DNA of 64,000 nt from NCBI GenBank assembly GCA_028023455.1, contig JAQFVV010006221.1, forward strand, positions 577,001 through 641,000, in the 5' to 3' direction. Both the position numbers and the translations under genes were made by a program. The stretch is from Epiperipatus broadwayi (taxonomy: Eukaryota; Onychophora; Udeonychophora; Euonychophora; Peripatidae). A model generated the notes under the pieces. That model was given only the letters and a program-made list of their open reading frames with translations, searched no databases and was not told the DNA's origin. Below, in pieces: positions 49,440 through 62,548 of the stretch; position 1 is the first letter of the stretch, and the number at the start of each line of letters is the position of its first letter.

Positions 49440-50130
49440 AGGGTTTGAACAAAAAGTGAGTGGAAAATCTATTGAACAATTAAGTTTGTAAATGATCAGG
49501 CAATATAGGAAGATCAAATTCCTGATTAAAGTGATAAAGAATATAAAGAATTTTGTTAAAGATTAGTGTTAAAAAGAGAAGGTGGATAGTAATATTTACA
49601 ATTCATAAAGATATCCACATTAAGAATAATAAATGAATTGGTGGAACAAGTTGAACATTTTCATATCTACGTCAAATAAATCCTGAAAGTAGGGACAAAT
49701 GGGAGAAAAAATATGCAAAAGAATAGCTATAGCAAACTGGTAAGCAGTCACTTTTGAAATTAAAACCATTGGTTTTTCATCTTTGCAAGAGAATTATAAA
49801 ATTTTATATTTTGACCTATGCTGGGTGGTAATTTGGATTCTATTAGTGATATTAAGAGATTAGAGATTTTTGAGATGTGGGGTTGGAGAAATATGGAGTA
49901 GATAAAATGGATAGTGAAAAAGTCAATCAATAAGATTAAGTACTTAGAAAAAAAAAATCTATCAAAATGTTAAATTTTTTTGAGTCATATACTGGCACTC
50001 AATTTTTCTGAGAGATAGTAAAGGGAAATGGCCAAAAGAGAGATCTTACTTCACCTTCATAGATCATCTATGTAAAGTCTTCTGGTACTCAAAATTTTTA
50101 TGAATTAAAATAAGCAGCAGAAGATTATGG
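49440..50130 (+). pseudogene. LINE reverse-transcriptase carboxyl relic
   Basis: Fragments in changing frames follow the order seen in CR1/Jockey-like LINE carboxyl halves. KFVNDQAI stands at the F/Y-A-D-D site, VEQVEHFHIYVK is the V-E-x-F-x-Y-L-G block, and LEIFEMWGWRNME precedes KKSINKIKYLE, the E-A-F-E-M-W-x-x-R-R-M block. Stops interrupt throughout. It lies just upstream of another LINE relic in the same orientation but shows a different A-D-D variant, so it is probably a separate insertion. Confidence 0.6.
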
Positions 50131-51189
50131 ATTGTTCTAATTAGAAGTTTTAATCAATCTTTGGATTAAAAAATTAATTTCGAAATGAGGGAACTGGAAA
50201 TCACATAAAATTATCATGTAAAAGTCACTATGGGGAGCTACTAATCATTAAAGCAACATGCACCATTTGATATGTTTATAAATAATCAAATTTTTTTGTT
50301 TGTATTTTAATAAATGATCTTGTTTTTTATTCTTACTGCATCCTATTATATATGGTCATCTATAATATGTATGTACTGAGCATAAAGAAATTATTCAAAC
50401 TTAGCAGTAGTTGAAGTATAGATTTTATAGAATTTTTTTTATTATCTAAATCATAGCATTAGATTTGAATTTCACATACTGTTTTTTGCATTTTATAATC
50501 AACGAAGTTAAAGATATGAAGATTTGCTAAATATAAAACTTATTTAATCAAGTAATCTCATCAATTAACTGAACAAATAATTAAATAGAAATATATACTA
50601 TCTATGTATATGTGTGGCTGCAGAAAGGAGTTTGCTGTTAACTGAAAAAAAACTGATTCCTCTTTTAGGCCTTAAAGGAAACCAGCGACACAAATTTTGT
50701 GATGTTCACTGGTGGATAATAGAATGGCCTTAAATATGAAGACCAAATGTAAATAACAAATACATAGAGCCCGACCAAGAACTTGCAAGGATAGAAAATT
50801 GGTTCATCAAAGGCTAAATACTGCTTCTGATAATCACTTTTCTGTCTTCCTCTTTTCCTTCTGTCAATTAAGTTACTATAAGGCCAAATCATCATGAAAT
50901 TCATACTGGTTGTGTGTTGGTGCAGCGACATTTCCATCCTTTAATTACACATACATTTTTGACTTCAATTACCCTTTTCTTCCACTTTTTTCTTTAGCTC
51001 AAGCCTGAAGAATTAAGAAAGCAATGATGGAACAGTCTTAGTAGACTGGCAGTTCTTCGTTATGATCTTTGTTGGATGCAACACAATCACTAATGAGCAA
51101 ACTGGATTTAATTGAGACCAGAATTTTGACTGACAAAGATTGTATGTTTTAGGGACTCCCCTGCCTACCTCAGAAGTGGAAGTCCATAG

Positions 51190-53390
51190 AAAATGTGATC
51201 TAAAAATAGCCTGTCTCACATAGTTTGGCTAGTATTAAAGCAAGAGTTTGTAGTAGTATATGGAATGTGCAAACATTACTTGATGCATTTGTGGTTAAGG
51301 AACTGTCGAGATTTAAGATCGATATAGCTGCTCTTAATGGAACTTGTCTGGCAAAGAAAAGAAGTTTAATAGCACAGATGGATGGATATAAGGTTTTTTT
51401 TGGAAAGGCAGGTCAGTCAGTGAAAGAAAAATGCATGGTGTTGGATTTTTTATAAAGGCTAATTTAGTGACTTCTATCATTGGAGTTCCTCATTGTATCA
51501 ATGGAGGGCTATTTATCTTAAAACTCACCCTGCACAATAGTATTAATGTTCATTTTATTAATGCCTATGTTCCAACCTTAGATTAATACAATTCGGAATA
51601 GGAAAGCCTTTATTCCTTTTTTAGATAGTATTATTTCAGCATTATCATTAAAAGATAAAAAAAAAAAAAATTCTTTGTGATTTAAATGTACATGTTAGTA
51701 CAAATAGTAGTCATTGTCCAAAAGTTATTGGAAATAATGGTACTGAGATTGTAAATTCAAATTATCTGTTATTATTAAATTTATGCATAACACATGGATT
51801 GACTATCACAAGTACTTTGTTTAGACGGACAAACTACGTTAAAGGAACACGGATGCATTCACATTCAATACAATGGCATTTAATAGGTTATGTTATAGTT
51901 AGGAGTCAGAATACAAGGGAAGTTCACATTGTGTGAGTGCTTACAAGCTCAAATTGTTGGACAGATCATGGATTAGTAAGTTCCAAGCATAGTTGCTTTA
52001 AAAAATAGATATTATTCCAATCATATTCACAAGAAAATGGATGCTCATTCTTTAGAAAAATCTATTATATGTACTAAATTTCAATAGCTATTAAACACAA
52101 AAATTGCTTATTTGGGTTTTCAGGACTGACATATTACTGGAGTTTGAAATTTTAAGGAGTTTGTTATGAATACAGATAAATCTATTCCTGGATTCACTAA
52201 AAAGAAAGAATCATGACTTTTTCTGACAATGATCTTATTATTAGTGATTTAATTAAAAGGAAACAGCATTTTCTGCTTAATAGAATAATAGATTAAATAT
52301 GGAACTTTAATAAATATAAAGATCTGAAAGTACAAATTCAACGATTGACAAGAAGGCTTAAAAATGATTGGTGGATTAAAACTGCCAAGAAGATGCAGAT
52401 ATTCACTGATCACAGTTATTCTAGTTTTTTTTTGTGTGTGTGTGTTGAAAGCAATTTATGATCTGAGAAATGGAATCACAATCCTATTAAATCCACCAAT
52501 GGCACTCTCTTATATTATGATTGATATTTTGAACAGGTGGATAGAATATTTTGATAACCCTTTAATGATATATTCACTTCATGTACTCATTTAGATTTAG
52601 ACCAAGACATCCAGCTTAATAAAGAGCTGTTTTGACTTTATTAAGCTGGAAGAAGTTTTAAAATATGGTGGTGATATGTTAGCTTTAAAAATATTGCAAT
52701 TTTTTTTAGAAATATCTGGACCCATTAGGTTGTGCCACCCGATCTTAAGGATGCTCTTATTGTTCCAATTTTTTTTAAAACAAAGGAATAGACAAGATTG
52801 CAGTAATCTACTACAGCAAAAGTACTTTCAAGAATTTTGTTGAATTGGTGCTTTAATAATAGATGATTCGTTGTCAAAGATTTGCTGTGATTTTAGAGAA
52901 TTAAGAAGCACTATAGACATGATTTTTGCTGTCAGGAAAATGCAAGTAAAGAGTTAGGGAACAAAGGAATTATTTATATATTGCTTTTATTGATTTGGTC
53001 AAGGCATTTGATTCAGTTAATAGGACAGATCTTTCGTATTGCTTAAAATTAATTGATTGTTCACCAAAATTTATTCATACTATACAGTTTCTACATGATG
53101 GAATGAATGGAAGGGTTAGATGTATGCTTGCTCCAACATTGTTTTCTGATTTTATGACATTTGGCTTTGGAATTGTTTATAGGTAGCTTAATCAAACAAG
53201 AATCAAGATATGATACAGATTTGATAGTGGAATTTTTTAATTTGCATTGATTAAAAGCAAAAAGAACTTTATTTTTTGAATTCTGGATTTACAGAATGCT
53301 GATGATTGTGCTATTTTTACTACTTCAAAAGAAGATTTACAGAATGTTGTTAAAGTTCCAAATGCAACTTATAAAGATGTTGTTTTATTA
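51190..53390 (+). pseudogene. LINE with endonuclease and reverse transcriptase (CFDP2-like type)
   Basis: The endonuclease begins WNVQTLLDAFVVKELSRF and IDIAALNGTCLA, the motifs of the family often annotated as craniofacial development protein 2-like. A stretch at about 51690 reads ILCDLNVHV in place of the catalytic G-D-F-N-A. Then come GLTITSTLFRR and WHLIGYVIVRSQNTREVH. The reverse transcriptase follows with DALIVPIFF, YIAFIDLVKAFDSVNR (about 52976), PKFIHTIQFLHDGMNGRV, APTLFSDF, and NADDCAIFTTSKEDLQNVV at the Y-A-D-D site. A small deletion joins GRV to the following C-M-L-A-P-T. Stops and frameshifts are many. The protein breaks off at about 53385, where another repeat begins. Confidence 0.85.
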
Positions 53391-53510
53391 ATTAAATATA
53401 TAAACAAATTTCTTCTTTTAAAAACTTGCTTTTTATATGACTATAATCATCAATAAATGTTTTGACTATTTTATAGTCTTTTTCAAGGCACACTAAATAT
53501 ATATATATAT
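53391..53510 (+). repeat. Left end of the 2437-type element
   Basis: The blocks ATATATAAACAAAT, CTTTTAAAAACTTG, TTATATGACTAT, ATGTTTTGACTATTTTATAG and CTTTTTCAA match the left end of 2437-3146. No matching right end was found before 58 kb. It begins exactly where the LINE reading frame stops, so it probably interrupted that LINE. Confidence 0.65.
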
Positions 53511-56500
53511 ATTGAAGCTGTGCATATATTGTACCCTAACTTCTCGATATATGATATAACTTAAATATGGCTAGCTCAATTAAATCGTTATGCTTAACTA
53601 AAATATGTATAACTATCTTTAATATATTTTTATAATACTATATCTTATCAAATTTATCATAACTTATCAAAAATTAATATAGTTCAATATCATCTACTAA
53701 TTAAATAAGTATTTACTAAAATCATGAGACTGTGAAGTGAAGTTACAATTGGTAATTGAATTTACATTGAGCCAATGTCTTCCCAAGACATTATCTCAAT
53801 GGCATAAGAATACTAATTACATCTTTATTATTTCATTACTACATCTACAGCACTCTTATGTCTTTTATAAATTAACTACCTTTCATAATAATAGATAAAT
53901 AAATCACAATCTTTTGTTAAGGACATATAATTAAATAATCTCAGGTTCTTCTAATTATCTTAAAGTAATAATAATTCGTGCAGATAGGAATGATAAGGGA
54001 TTTAATATCAAACCTAAATACACCTAACTTACTCCAATAACATTAACTAACAAGAATAATCTTTAGTGTATAACTTAATCTTATCTATTTTTATTATACT
54101 ATTAATCATTAAGATAATAAGTAAATCATATACATGTCTTTCATTTCCATATAGCATCTTAATTTTTAAAATATACTAAATTCTCATAATTTAACTATCT
54201 GTGGCAATAAATAATATTATACTCTTATATTGTGCATTATAATTACTTTCTGACCATCATAATATTATATGTTAATGTCAATCAATTTCTATAAATTATA
54301 TTAAGAAAATATTGTGTTTCTTTCTAAATAATAATAATAATAAATTCATATTGTGCAAATATATTATGTTTATTCAAATTATCTGTTGTCAAATGCTGTG
54401 GTGTAAAATAATGAATTCGACACATTTTAAAACAACTTAACAAATTTATTTACATCAACTTTAACCAATAACTTATTTACACTATTTACATTAAAAGTGG
54501 AAATCAAAGAAAATAAAAAATAATAAGAAAAATAATAATACAAGTTTTTTTTTACACTGTTACTATTTCCATAATCATAAATAAATAATTTATACATTCT
54601 TTAAATGTTTTATCAACAACATTTAATTAAGTTGATGAACTTAAAATTTAATAGATATCATTTTGTCATCAATTAATACAAGAAAATTTTATGTAAAATA
54701 TCCTAAAATTGTAGCACATGTAAATAAACAAACGTTAACAATTAAAATGCTACTTCACCTAAGTATTTCTGCTATTTATATTATAATGTACTAATATGTA
54801 TTACATTTACTATTAGCATTACTCCAATGTCAAATAATGTATAAACTGATATAACTTTGTGATATAATAATAATTATTGATTATAATTATTTATTTCATT
54901 CTAATGTAATTTCATACTACATGTCTTACCAAAATATGCAATACGTATGTTCTTTTAAAATAATCTTTAAAATTATTCAACAATTACCGATTTTATAATG
55001 TATTATATTAAATAAAATTCTATGATTCTTTTCTATTTAAACTATTACTCTTCTTAACTTGTTATTCCTATTCCTTCCTAATAAACTTTTATCTACAAAT
55101 ATCATTTTAACCTTATTCAACTTCAGAAAAACAGATGACCAATAATTATCCAAACTCTCTTATACCTCATCATCTATATCCGATAAACCTTCAATCAAAA
55201 TATAAACTTCTATGTAAAATTAACTTAACTTATCTAATAAAATAAAATAAAATATAAATTTTTATATCTCTTACTAACTTGAAAAGAAAAATAAATAACT
55301 TATACTAATATAATAAATCTCATTCCTAATATTGTAACAGAAAACATTAAAATTTATCCACGAAAGAATCATATAATTGTTTCTAGATTTCTCATATTAC
55401 GTTGTATTAAATTTACATCATAAATTCAAAGTATGCATATTAAAATAAAACTGTTATTACTAATCTTATGTGTGTATATTATTTAAATATTTATACATTC
55501 ATTCAACAATCAAATAATATTTGGTTGATCTAAAGAAAACATATCAAAATACATCAAATTATTATTATTATATAATTTTTACCATAAATGATACTCTAAT
55601 GTACAGTCCGCCATACGATGTCCTCCAGGATTATAGTTTTACAAAATAATTTCACATTTACACTCAACAATTATTCTTTAAAATATTACGTGTCGTATAA
55701 TTATAAAAAATAAACTTTATGCAATGAAATGTTATATTAATATTTAGTTATTTTTTTTTTAAAAATGTAAATGTACCTTTCCTATCTTTACAAATCAATA
55801 ATTAATTAAATATTTATGTTAGTTAATAAATAAAAACATATTACATAAAATCCAACGGTGTCTTCTTTCACCCATAATTGTTCTTTTTCCTAGGCACAAA
55901 CTTTCACCAAACATTACTTCCTTTTCCGGTACATCACGTGTTTTTAAAAGTTTTTATAAGAAATGAAAACGTTCTTTTTTTTAAAAAAAAAAAAAATAAA
56001 AGTCAGTTCCACCATAAACAAAATAAAATTAAAATAGTTTATAGGATCCGGATTCATTTCTTTAAGGAAAAAAAATTATTTAAAAGTTATTATTTTTTTT
56101 AGAATTAGTCAATAGTTTATAAATTCTTATTTAATTATTCTAATTGACTTGGATATCCACGTATATTTTATTTGCGCATTCCTTAACAAATATCTAGGTA
56201 AGATTAATTTTAAATTCTTCTGTACGACCAGCGTTCAGACTTTAATAATATAATAATTTTACTTATAGGTATTTCTTGGCCAATTAAACTTCCAATTTAT
56301 TTGCCTTTTAAAACTGTCAAAATTTAGTCTTTTAAACCACAAAGACTTTACAAGGCAAGTATTTATATAATCATTATTATTTACCATATCTTTACCAAGA
56401 TATATACTTAAATTTATAATTTACATATACTTTCTTCATAAAGAAGTATTTCTCTTTCTTTAAAATATTTGTCTTTATAAAAATTAATTACAATTAACTT

Positions 56501-57830
56501 TTAAATTTATATAATGTCCTACATATTACTTTTATCCATCTAGTAATTCTCCTAGTTAATCCAGCGTTTGTTATATTTTTAGTATAAAGTCTCCAATACA
56601 TTTTATCCTTATACGATGTCTTCATGACTATTTGATAGTAAATTGAGCTTCGATAGAGACGATCAATAGGAAACTATAATTAAATTAGCACTGCATATTT
56701 GACGATAAAATTTTTTATAAATTATTTAAAACCACTCTCTTATAATTTTTAAAATGACTACGAGAGCGTCTATAATTTTACTTAGCTATCTCTAATAGCA
56801 CACTTTACTTTAAAAATTACAATCATAATCCCCTCCGAACAATTGAACCTTGGTTTTATACCGGAATAAACTTCCCACTTGATTGGTAAATTAAACAATC
56901 AACTTGCTAGCTTATTTACATATTTTACCAACAATACAGAATTAAAAATAAATAATGACTTATTTAATATTTATTATTTATTACATTATTAAATTCTTAA
57001 ATTAATCTTTATCATTTATTTAAATCTATTAAACATTTTTTTAAAATATACTTTCTTACTTTATTTCACTTTTAACTTTTATAATATTATTTTTATAAAC
57101 AAACTAAGTCTATTTTTATTCGTTATGTTTTTTTAAAACAGCATTTTAAAAATCAGATTTAATGTTTCACATTAATTATCTTTATTTTTATCTCGCGATA
57201 GCCAATATAATACTTATAATTTTTTATAACAGAATTTTAAAATAATTTTGGCAACTTTACTAAAAACTCACAAGCATGTGTGTATGTGTCTAACTAACAT
57301 CTGTTTTACAACACAGATACAAACGCCTGTAATAATCTAAAAATAAACTAACAATTTCATTTTTTAAAAATAAATATTTTTAAAATAAACAATATATTAT
57401 AACAACTTTTAAAATAATAATTCGATATTATTAAAATCAAATATTAATCTTCTATTATGTACTACTAATAATTAAAATATTTATATACACCTATTAAATA
57501 TTAATCTTTATCAACAATAAATATATGCATTTAATTTTAACTTGTCTTTTTAAAAACTTTTAGTTTTAAACATTTATTTATTAAATTTATTAATGCAGTA
57601 TTAATTATGGCCAGTTTTCCCAACCACATACTATTATCATCTTTATTGAAACGTCTCTCTCAAACATCAGCACAATTTTCACATATCAAACACTCATAAA
57701 TTACTTTAATTACACTTTTTGAAAGATTGTTATTAACAAAATTAACATCATATAGCTAAATATATCTTAGAATTTAAAATTTTTTTAAAACAGATTGATA
57801 CAACAATTTATGGAGACCCATACAAAAGGG
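53511..57830. other. Block nearly devoid of G on the plus strand
   Basis: For over 4 kb the plus strand is mostly A, T and C; for example 55141-55200 has 16 C and 1 G, and 55021-55080 has 13 C and 2 G. No coding frame with recognisable motifs, RNA gene or tandem repeat is seen. The frame at 55878-56102 is low-complexity. Similar skew occurs in 2521-2760 and 60420-60720, so the block may be the body of a large non-coding element of that family. Confidence 0.6.
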
Positions 57831-57869
57831 CACAATATATATATATATAAATATATATGCTGGCTTCAC

Positions 57870-57916
57870 CATTCACTGTGGACTAACTAAGACCCTAAGT
57901 CCAACCACAGTGAATG
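57870..57916. repeat. 12-bp perfect-stem hairpin
   Basis: CATTCACTGTGG (57870-57881) is the exact reverse complement of CCACAGTGAATG (57905-57916), with a 23-nt loop. It stands at the right edge of the G-poor block after an AT microsatellite. Confidence 0.7.
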
Positions 57917-60900
57917 TATGTTTCTTTTTCAAACTAAATTTATCGTTTTCTCAAATAGTTGCCTAAATTAAAAGATTTAATAAAATAAAATATAGAAAGT
58001 TAAAATTATAATTGCAATTATTTTTAAAATATATTTGGTAGAATTCGATGAATTTCTTAATTAAATAGAATCCATTAAGAAAAGGAATTTAATTAGTAAA
58101 ACATTTTTCTGAATTAGATAAAAATAGATAACAGGAAAAATTTGAAACAACGGGCATGATTCGCTACTAATTAGCAGATTAAAAACATAATGGGAAAAGG
58201 GTATAAATAAAGAACTTTTCTTTTGTTCTTGGTCTTATGCTTGCGGGTAACCAGTGCTGAAGGTCAGAGAGAAAATCTTAAGAATTTAATTGGAAGAAAT
58301 TTTGCTGAAAAATTAGACAATATAGCGAACTCTTGCTTGCTGTACTTACTTCAAGCTGCACTCTATTTTTCGGCATATAAATAAAAATCCAGAAATGTGT
58401 TGCTCTGCAAAAATGCAGGAGTAACCTCTTTTGCCTTCGCTCTCCTGAGCTGTTCCTGAGGTCGGAGTCATAATCATGTAAGCCAGCCAGAGAACAAAAG
58501 TATTTGCCTTGTATCCGTGAAAAAAAATCTGCCCTCAAAAACATGGAAAAACAAATTTGAAGAACCGAGAAGACCTGCGGGGAAACATCAAATGAACTCA
58601 TTTTGACCCACCCATCTAGTTACCGGTAACGTTCCCATAAATTATTAAAATATCTTTGCAATTTGCAAATTCACTGTATATTTATGCTTTTCTATATATA
58701 TATATCTGTTTTTTTAAATCTATGTATTCGAGTCTTGTGAAATTATATTTCATTAATTGCTTTCTTTTTTCTTTAAATATTTTAATGGGTGGTAGGGTTA
58801 TTACATATAATGGCGGCGGTAATTCTTATTAATTTAATTGAAAAATGCTTCGTTTAACTTTCTGCCATTATACTCCCATAATCAAGTTATTTATTTTATA
58901 TAAATATTTATTTAGAAAGAAAAGGAAGCAAATCATAGAAAGTGCAAAACTCTATTTTAAAATCAAGATTTAAATTGCTAGATATTCTATTATAAAACTT
59001 TCCAAACTTTAACTTAGTTTTTTTTATATACATATAAAAGAAAGATCCTTATCAAATGCCAGTATATTTTAGTCAATGAAGGGTTACAAATTTAAAGTTA
59101 TATTTTAAAGAGCGTGAAATAAAACGTTCGCAGGTATATTTTATTACTAAGAGAGAGTACATTTTGACAATATATATTAAAAAATTATTAAATAGCATTG
59201 GCTTAGTGGTGAATGGGTTAAATTTCAACTAAATAAATAAAATATCCGCCCACTTGTTCTTTTTATTAATTCAAATTTTATAAAGGTGAAGTTACTATTT
59301 TTCTGCGGATTTTCAGTGATAGTTGAGCTTTCCTAAGATATATATTTTGCAGAGGGTTTCTTTTTTAAATTTAAAGGTCGTTGACCGTATTTATATGGTA
59401 TTGTGCCTCGAGTGATCTACTGGGCCGCTCAGCATAAAATACAGTGCTTCTTTTGCCAAGTTTGCTTAGGTTAACATACCTGCATTCGGACCTTCTGAAA
59501 AATAAAATAAATTGTTCGGGATCTCATGTCGATCTCAGTTCCTTAAATGTACGTAACTGGACATAAGCAACAAAAACTCGATCCTGAATCCGGGTCACGT
59601 GTTTAGCGAACGGATTCCATTTTCTCTCTAACCTAGTTTAGAGACGGAGAGCTATCCAGTCTTGTGTTAACCTCTTGGTAACTGTTATGTCTCGAGCCTC
59701 ACAGCCCACTACATGCTATCGCCTGCGTGCATGGTCATATATTTATATTTATTAGGAAATCTTTCTCAAAATATCATCGAAATGTTTCAATTATAGCTGG
59801 AAATTCCTGTTGGGGTCACTTTATCATTCTTCTTAAATCATAAGTAGGGCGGTGATTTAAACCTGTCCAAAGTGTTTAGTTGAGTTTGACCACCTATTTA
59901 TTTCTATGTTCTCCAACCACAGAGTTAATGAATCATCTCTCTCTCTCTTGATTTCTTTTACGTAACACTTCCATTGGCTGGAATATTTTAAAGAAAGAAA
60001 TGATAATGTAAAATTTTGTCTGTTCTTATCATTACGATCAATGGATCTTTCAGATATGTCTATCCGGTTGCAGTGAAAATAGCCTGTGACACTATTAATA
60101 AAACATTGTATGAATTCTTTTAATGTAAATAATAAAAGTTTGTGTTATCTTTCATTCACTATAAATAAAACCACTTAGTATTGTTTTTCTTTTGTGACAT
60201 ACGCATATACATCTGATCATTATATATGTAAAAATTTCTTTTCGTGGTCTCTTTTCTCACTGACCACTGGGCATACATTAGGATTAAATTCTAGTGAGGT
60301 TTGGGGAGTAAGTCGCTTAGTAGCAATGTAGAGGAGTAGGTGAGGTTCGAACCCCCTCTATCTGCATCTCTAGGTTAGGTTAAAACAGCTCTACTTTTCT
60401 TACCATTACAATATATAATAATAAATATCACATATTCAAAAAAAAAAAATTAATTAAAAATTGCAAAATATATTCGCAATCAAAAATTTATCTTATCTCA
60501 CTCCCCTTTCCTATTGCAAACAATTACAACATAATCACAAAAACCTCCTTTTTAAAAAAAAAAAAAATCTATATATATATATATCCTTTAAAACATTCAA
60601 TTAATAACCTATTATTTTCTTTTCTCTTTTTCCATTAACATTCTATTTAACTCTGGTCTTATTTCATTAATGTACATACCTTCCTTTATCATTCTTTCAT
60701 TGTATGACTTAACACATTCCAAAGGTTTTATTTCAAAATCCTCAGCAACTTTTAGCTTGGATGATTATCAACTTAAAAATGTAAATCAGTTTTAAATATC
60801 TTGATAGTTTTACAAGTAAAAAGATGAATTTAGAAATTGAGGTCCGACATAATGTAAAATCTAAAGACTTTAGAGATGTTTCATTTAAAGTCACTCAATA

Positions 60901-62242
60901 AAATTTTTAAAATGCAATAGCAAGATCATAAAACTAATCCATACATTCTTTAGCTTGCTGGTGTGATCATATAGAGTCCACTATTGTATTGGATATTTAG
61001 AATGAATGGACAATAGAACAATTCCTAAAAGGATGTTTTATGGTAAACTTGAGTATGGGATTTTGTAGAAGAGACAAATCCTATCTGTATTATAAAGATT
61101 TTCTCCAAAATGTTCTAAAGAAGTTGCAATGTCAATTGTTTCCTTTGGAAAGATGGTAGAAAATAGAATACATTGGAGAGCCACAATCTGACATGTTGTA
61201 GTATTTCAGCAAGAAAAGTTTTTTGCTGAGGAAACTAAAAAATTCATAGTAAATATCAAATAAACATAAAAATGGATGAACATAATTTTATAGGTGAATT
61301 GTATTTATGTTTCACTAATTGGTTTATATAGTTTTTGCAAAACTCATTTGTTGAGTAGGCTTTTTTTCTTTTCTCATTTTGGATTGGAGTGGTCATACTC
61401 ATTAATGAGAGGCTGTTGTTTATTATTATTATTATTATTATTGTAATGGTCAGAAAACGTGTGACTCGTAAACATAGTGCAGAATTCGACCACCATACAG
61501 AACAGCAGCACCATCGAGTAGCGAAGCCACCCATGGTACTGAGTTCGAACATAGTTTATCGGTTCCACAATACAATCCATGAAACAACGCATCTGATGCG
61601 ACATTAGTAAATATTTCCTTAGGCACGGTGGTCAGGGATATGCAAGAGACTCATGATTTTATTCTCGAGTTAGCCAATAATCAAACTAATATTAATTAAA
61701 CATTCATATTTACATAATCGAGGAAATATTATATAGAATGGGTATCGAATAAATGAAACGTAACTGCAGACATATAGTTTAAAATTATTTATTAATACAT
61801 TTTAATAAAACATTTATTAATAATATTTAGGGACTAACAGCTTCAGTAGCGGGATTTGCGACATGATTATATTTTAAAGAATACATTTATTTATTTAGAC
61901 ATTATTTTATATTGAGGATTTCAGTAGCGGTATTTCCGATACTGAAATGTTTACAAAAGGAATACATTTATTTGAAGGCGTAATCTAGCTACCTAAAATT
62001 CTCGAGTGAGTATTTCTAATGCATGCCTGGAGGGATTTATACCTTTGCAATGCAAGAGTCTAAAGTAAGATTTAAGAGTGGCGGCAGGCATATATTTATT
62101 TAATTAAAATATTTATTTATAACTAAGGGCAAACATTTAGTTGAGAGTGAATTATGAAGATAATGCAGAGGCGGAGTGATATATTTAGAATAATAAAACT
62201 AAGTAAAGGAACACGTGGTACGCTTTAGAAAGGCGATATGGA
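57917..62242. other. Mixed-complexity DNA, no supported gene
   Basis: 58100-60100 is less AT-biased and has a TATA-like GGGTATAAATAAAG at about 58198 followed by a pyrimidine-rich start. 60290-60420 ends with TACCATTACAATATAT, also seen at 34318. 60420-60720 is G-poor like 53.5-57.8 kb. An ATT microsatellite lies at about 61418-61441. Overlapping frames at 61256-61607 derive from this repeat. TTCAGTAGCGG recurs at 61842 and 61920 with similar following bases. Confidence 0.4.
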
Positions 62243-62548
62243 ATGGCAGTATATCGAAACTGCAATGCCGCGAATGGGTTTATAAGAATATCAGACTGGT
62301 CTCTGCCTCGGTCCGACGAAGTAAGGTGTCACATAAGCATAACCAGGGACAAGCGGTACGTGGCGCAATTTGCCGGCTGGCTGCATGACATTGTCAAATC
62401 CTACGGGAGCACCCATTATGCCCGCTTGTGTAGGACGACTGGGGTTAATTTCAACCCTGAAGAATCCGGAAATTTCACGGCGGAATGGGTCATCGCGTCT
62501 CTAAAACGTAACACATGTATACTGATAATTGATTATGATGAGATTTAA
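62243..62548 (+). CDS. Unrecognised coding-like ORF, 101 codons
   Basis: The frame is open across a segment clearly richer in G and C than its surroundings, with balanced amino-acid use: Trp, Cys, His and Arg are all present, which chance frames in this AT-rich DNA rarely show. I recognise no domain. Visible stretches include DKRYVAQFAGWLHDIVKSYG and YARLCRTTGVNFNPEE. The ATG lies at 62243 and the stop at 62546-62548. An out-of-frame ATG (GATATGGAATGG) is just upstream. There is no signal peptide or membrane segment. It could be an exon of an unknown gene, a remnant of a transposable-element protein, or chance. Confidence 0.35.
   Translation: MAVYRNCNAANGFIRISDWSLPRSDEVRCHISITRDKRYVAQFAGWLHDIVKSYGSTHYARLCRTTGVNFNPEESGNFTAEWVIASLKRNTCILIIDYDEI

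Noticed and set aside
53511-57830. Mitochondrial DNA insertion, suggested by AT richness and strand skew
   Set aside because: No mitochondrial protein, rRNA or tRNA could be read on either strand.
58278-58601. 107-codon minus-strand frame
   Set aside because: The residue pattern looks random, there is no conserved motif, and the plus strand reads like a promoter or repeat region.
60320-60362. Possible tRNA because of GGTTCGAACCCC
   Set aside because: The T-arm does not pair well and no proper A box or acceptor stem is present on either strand.
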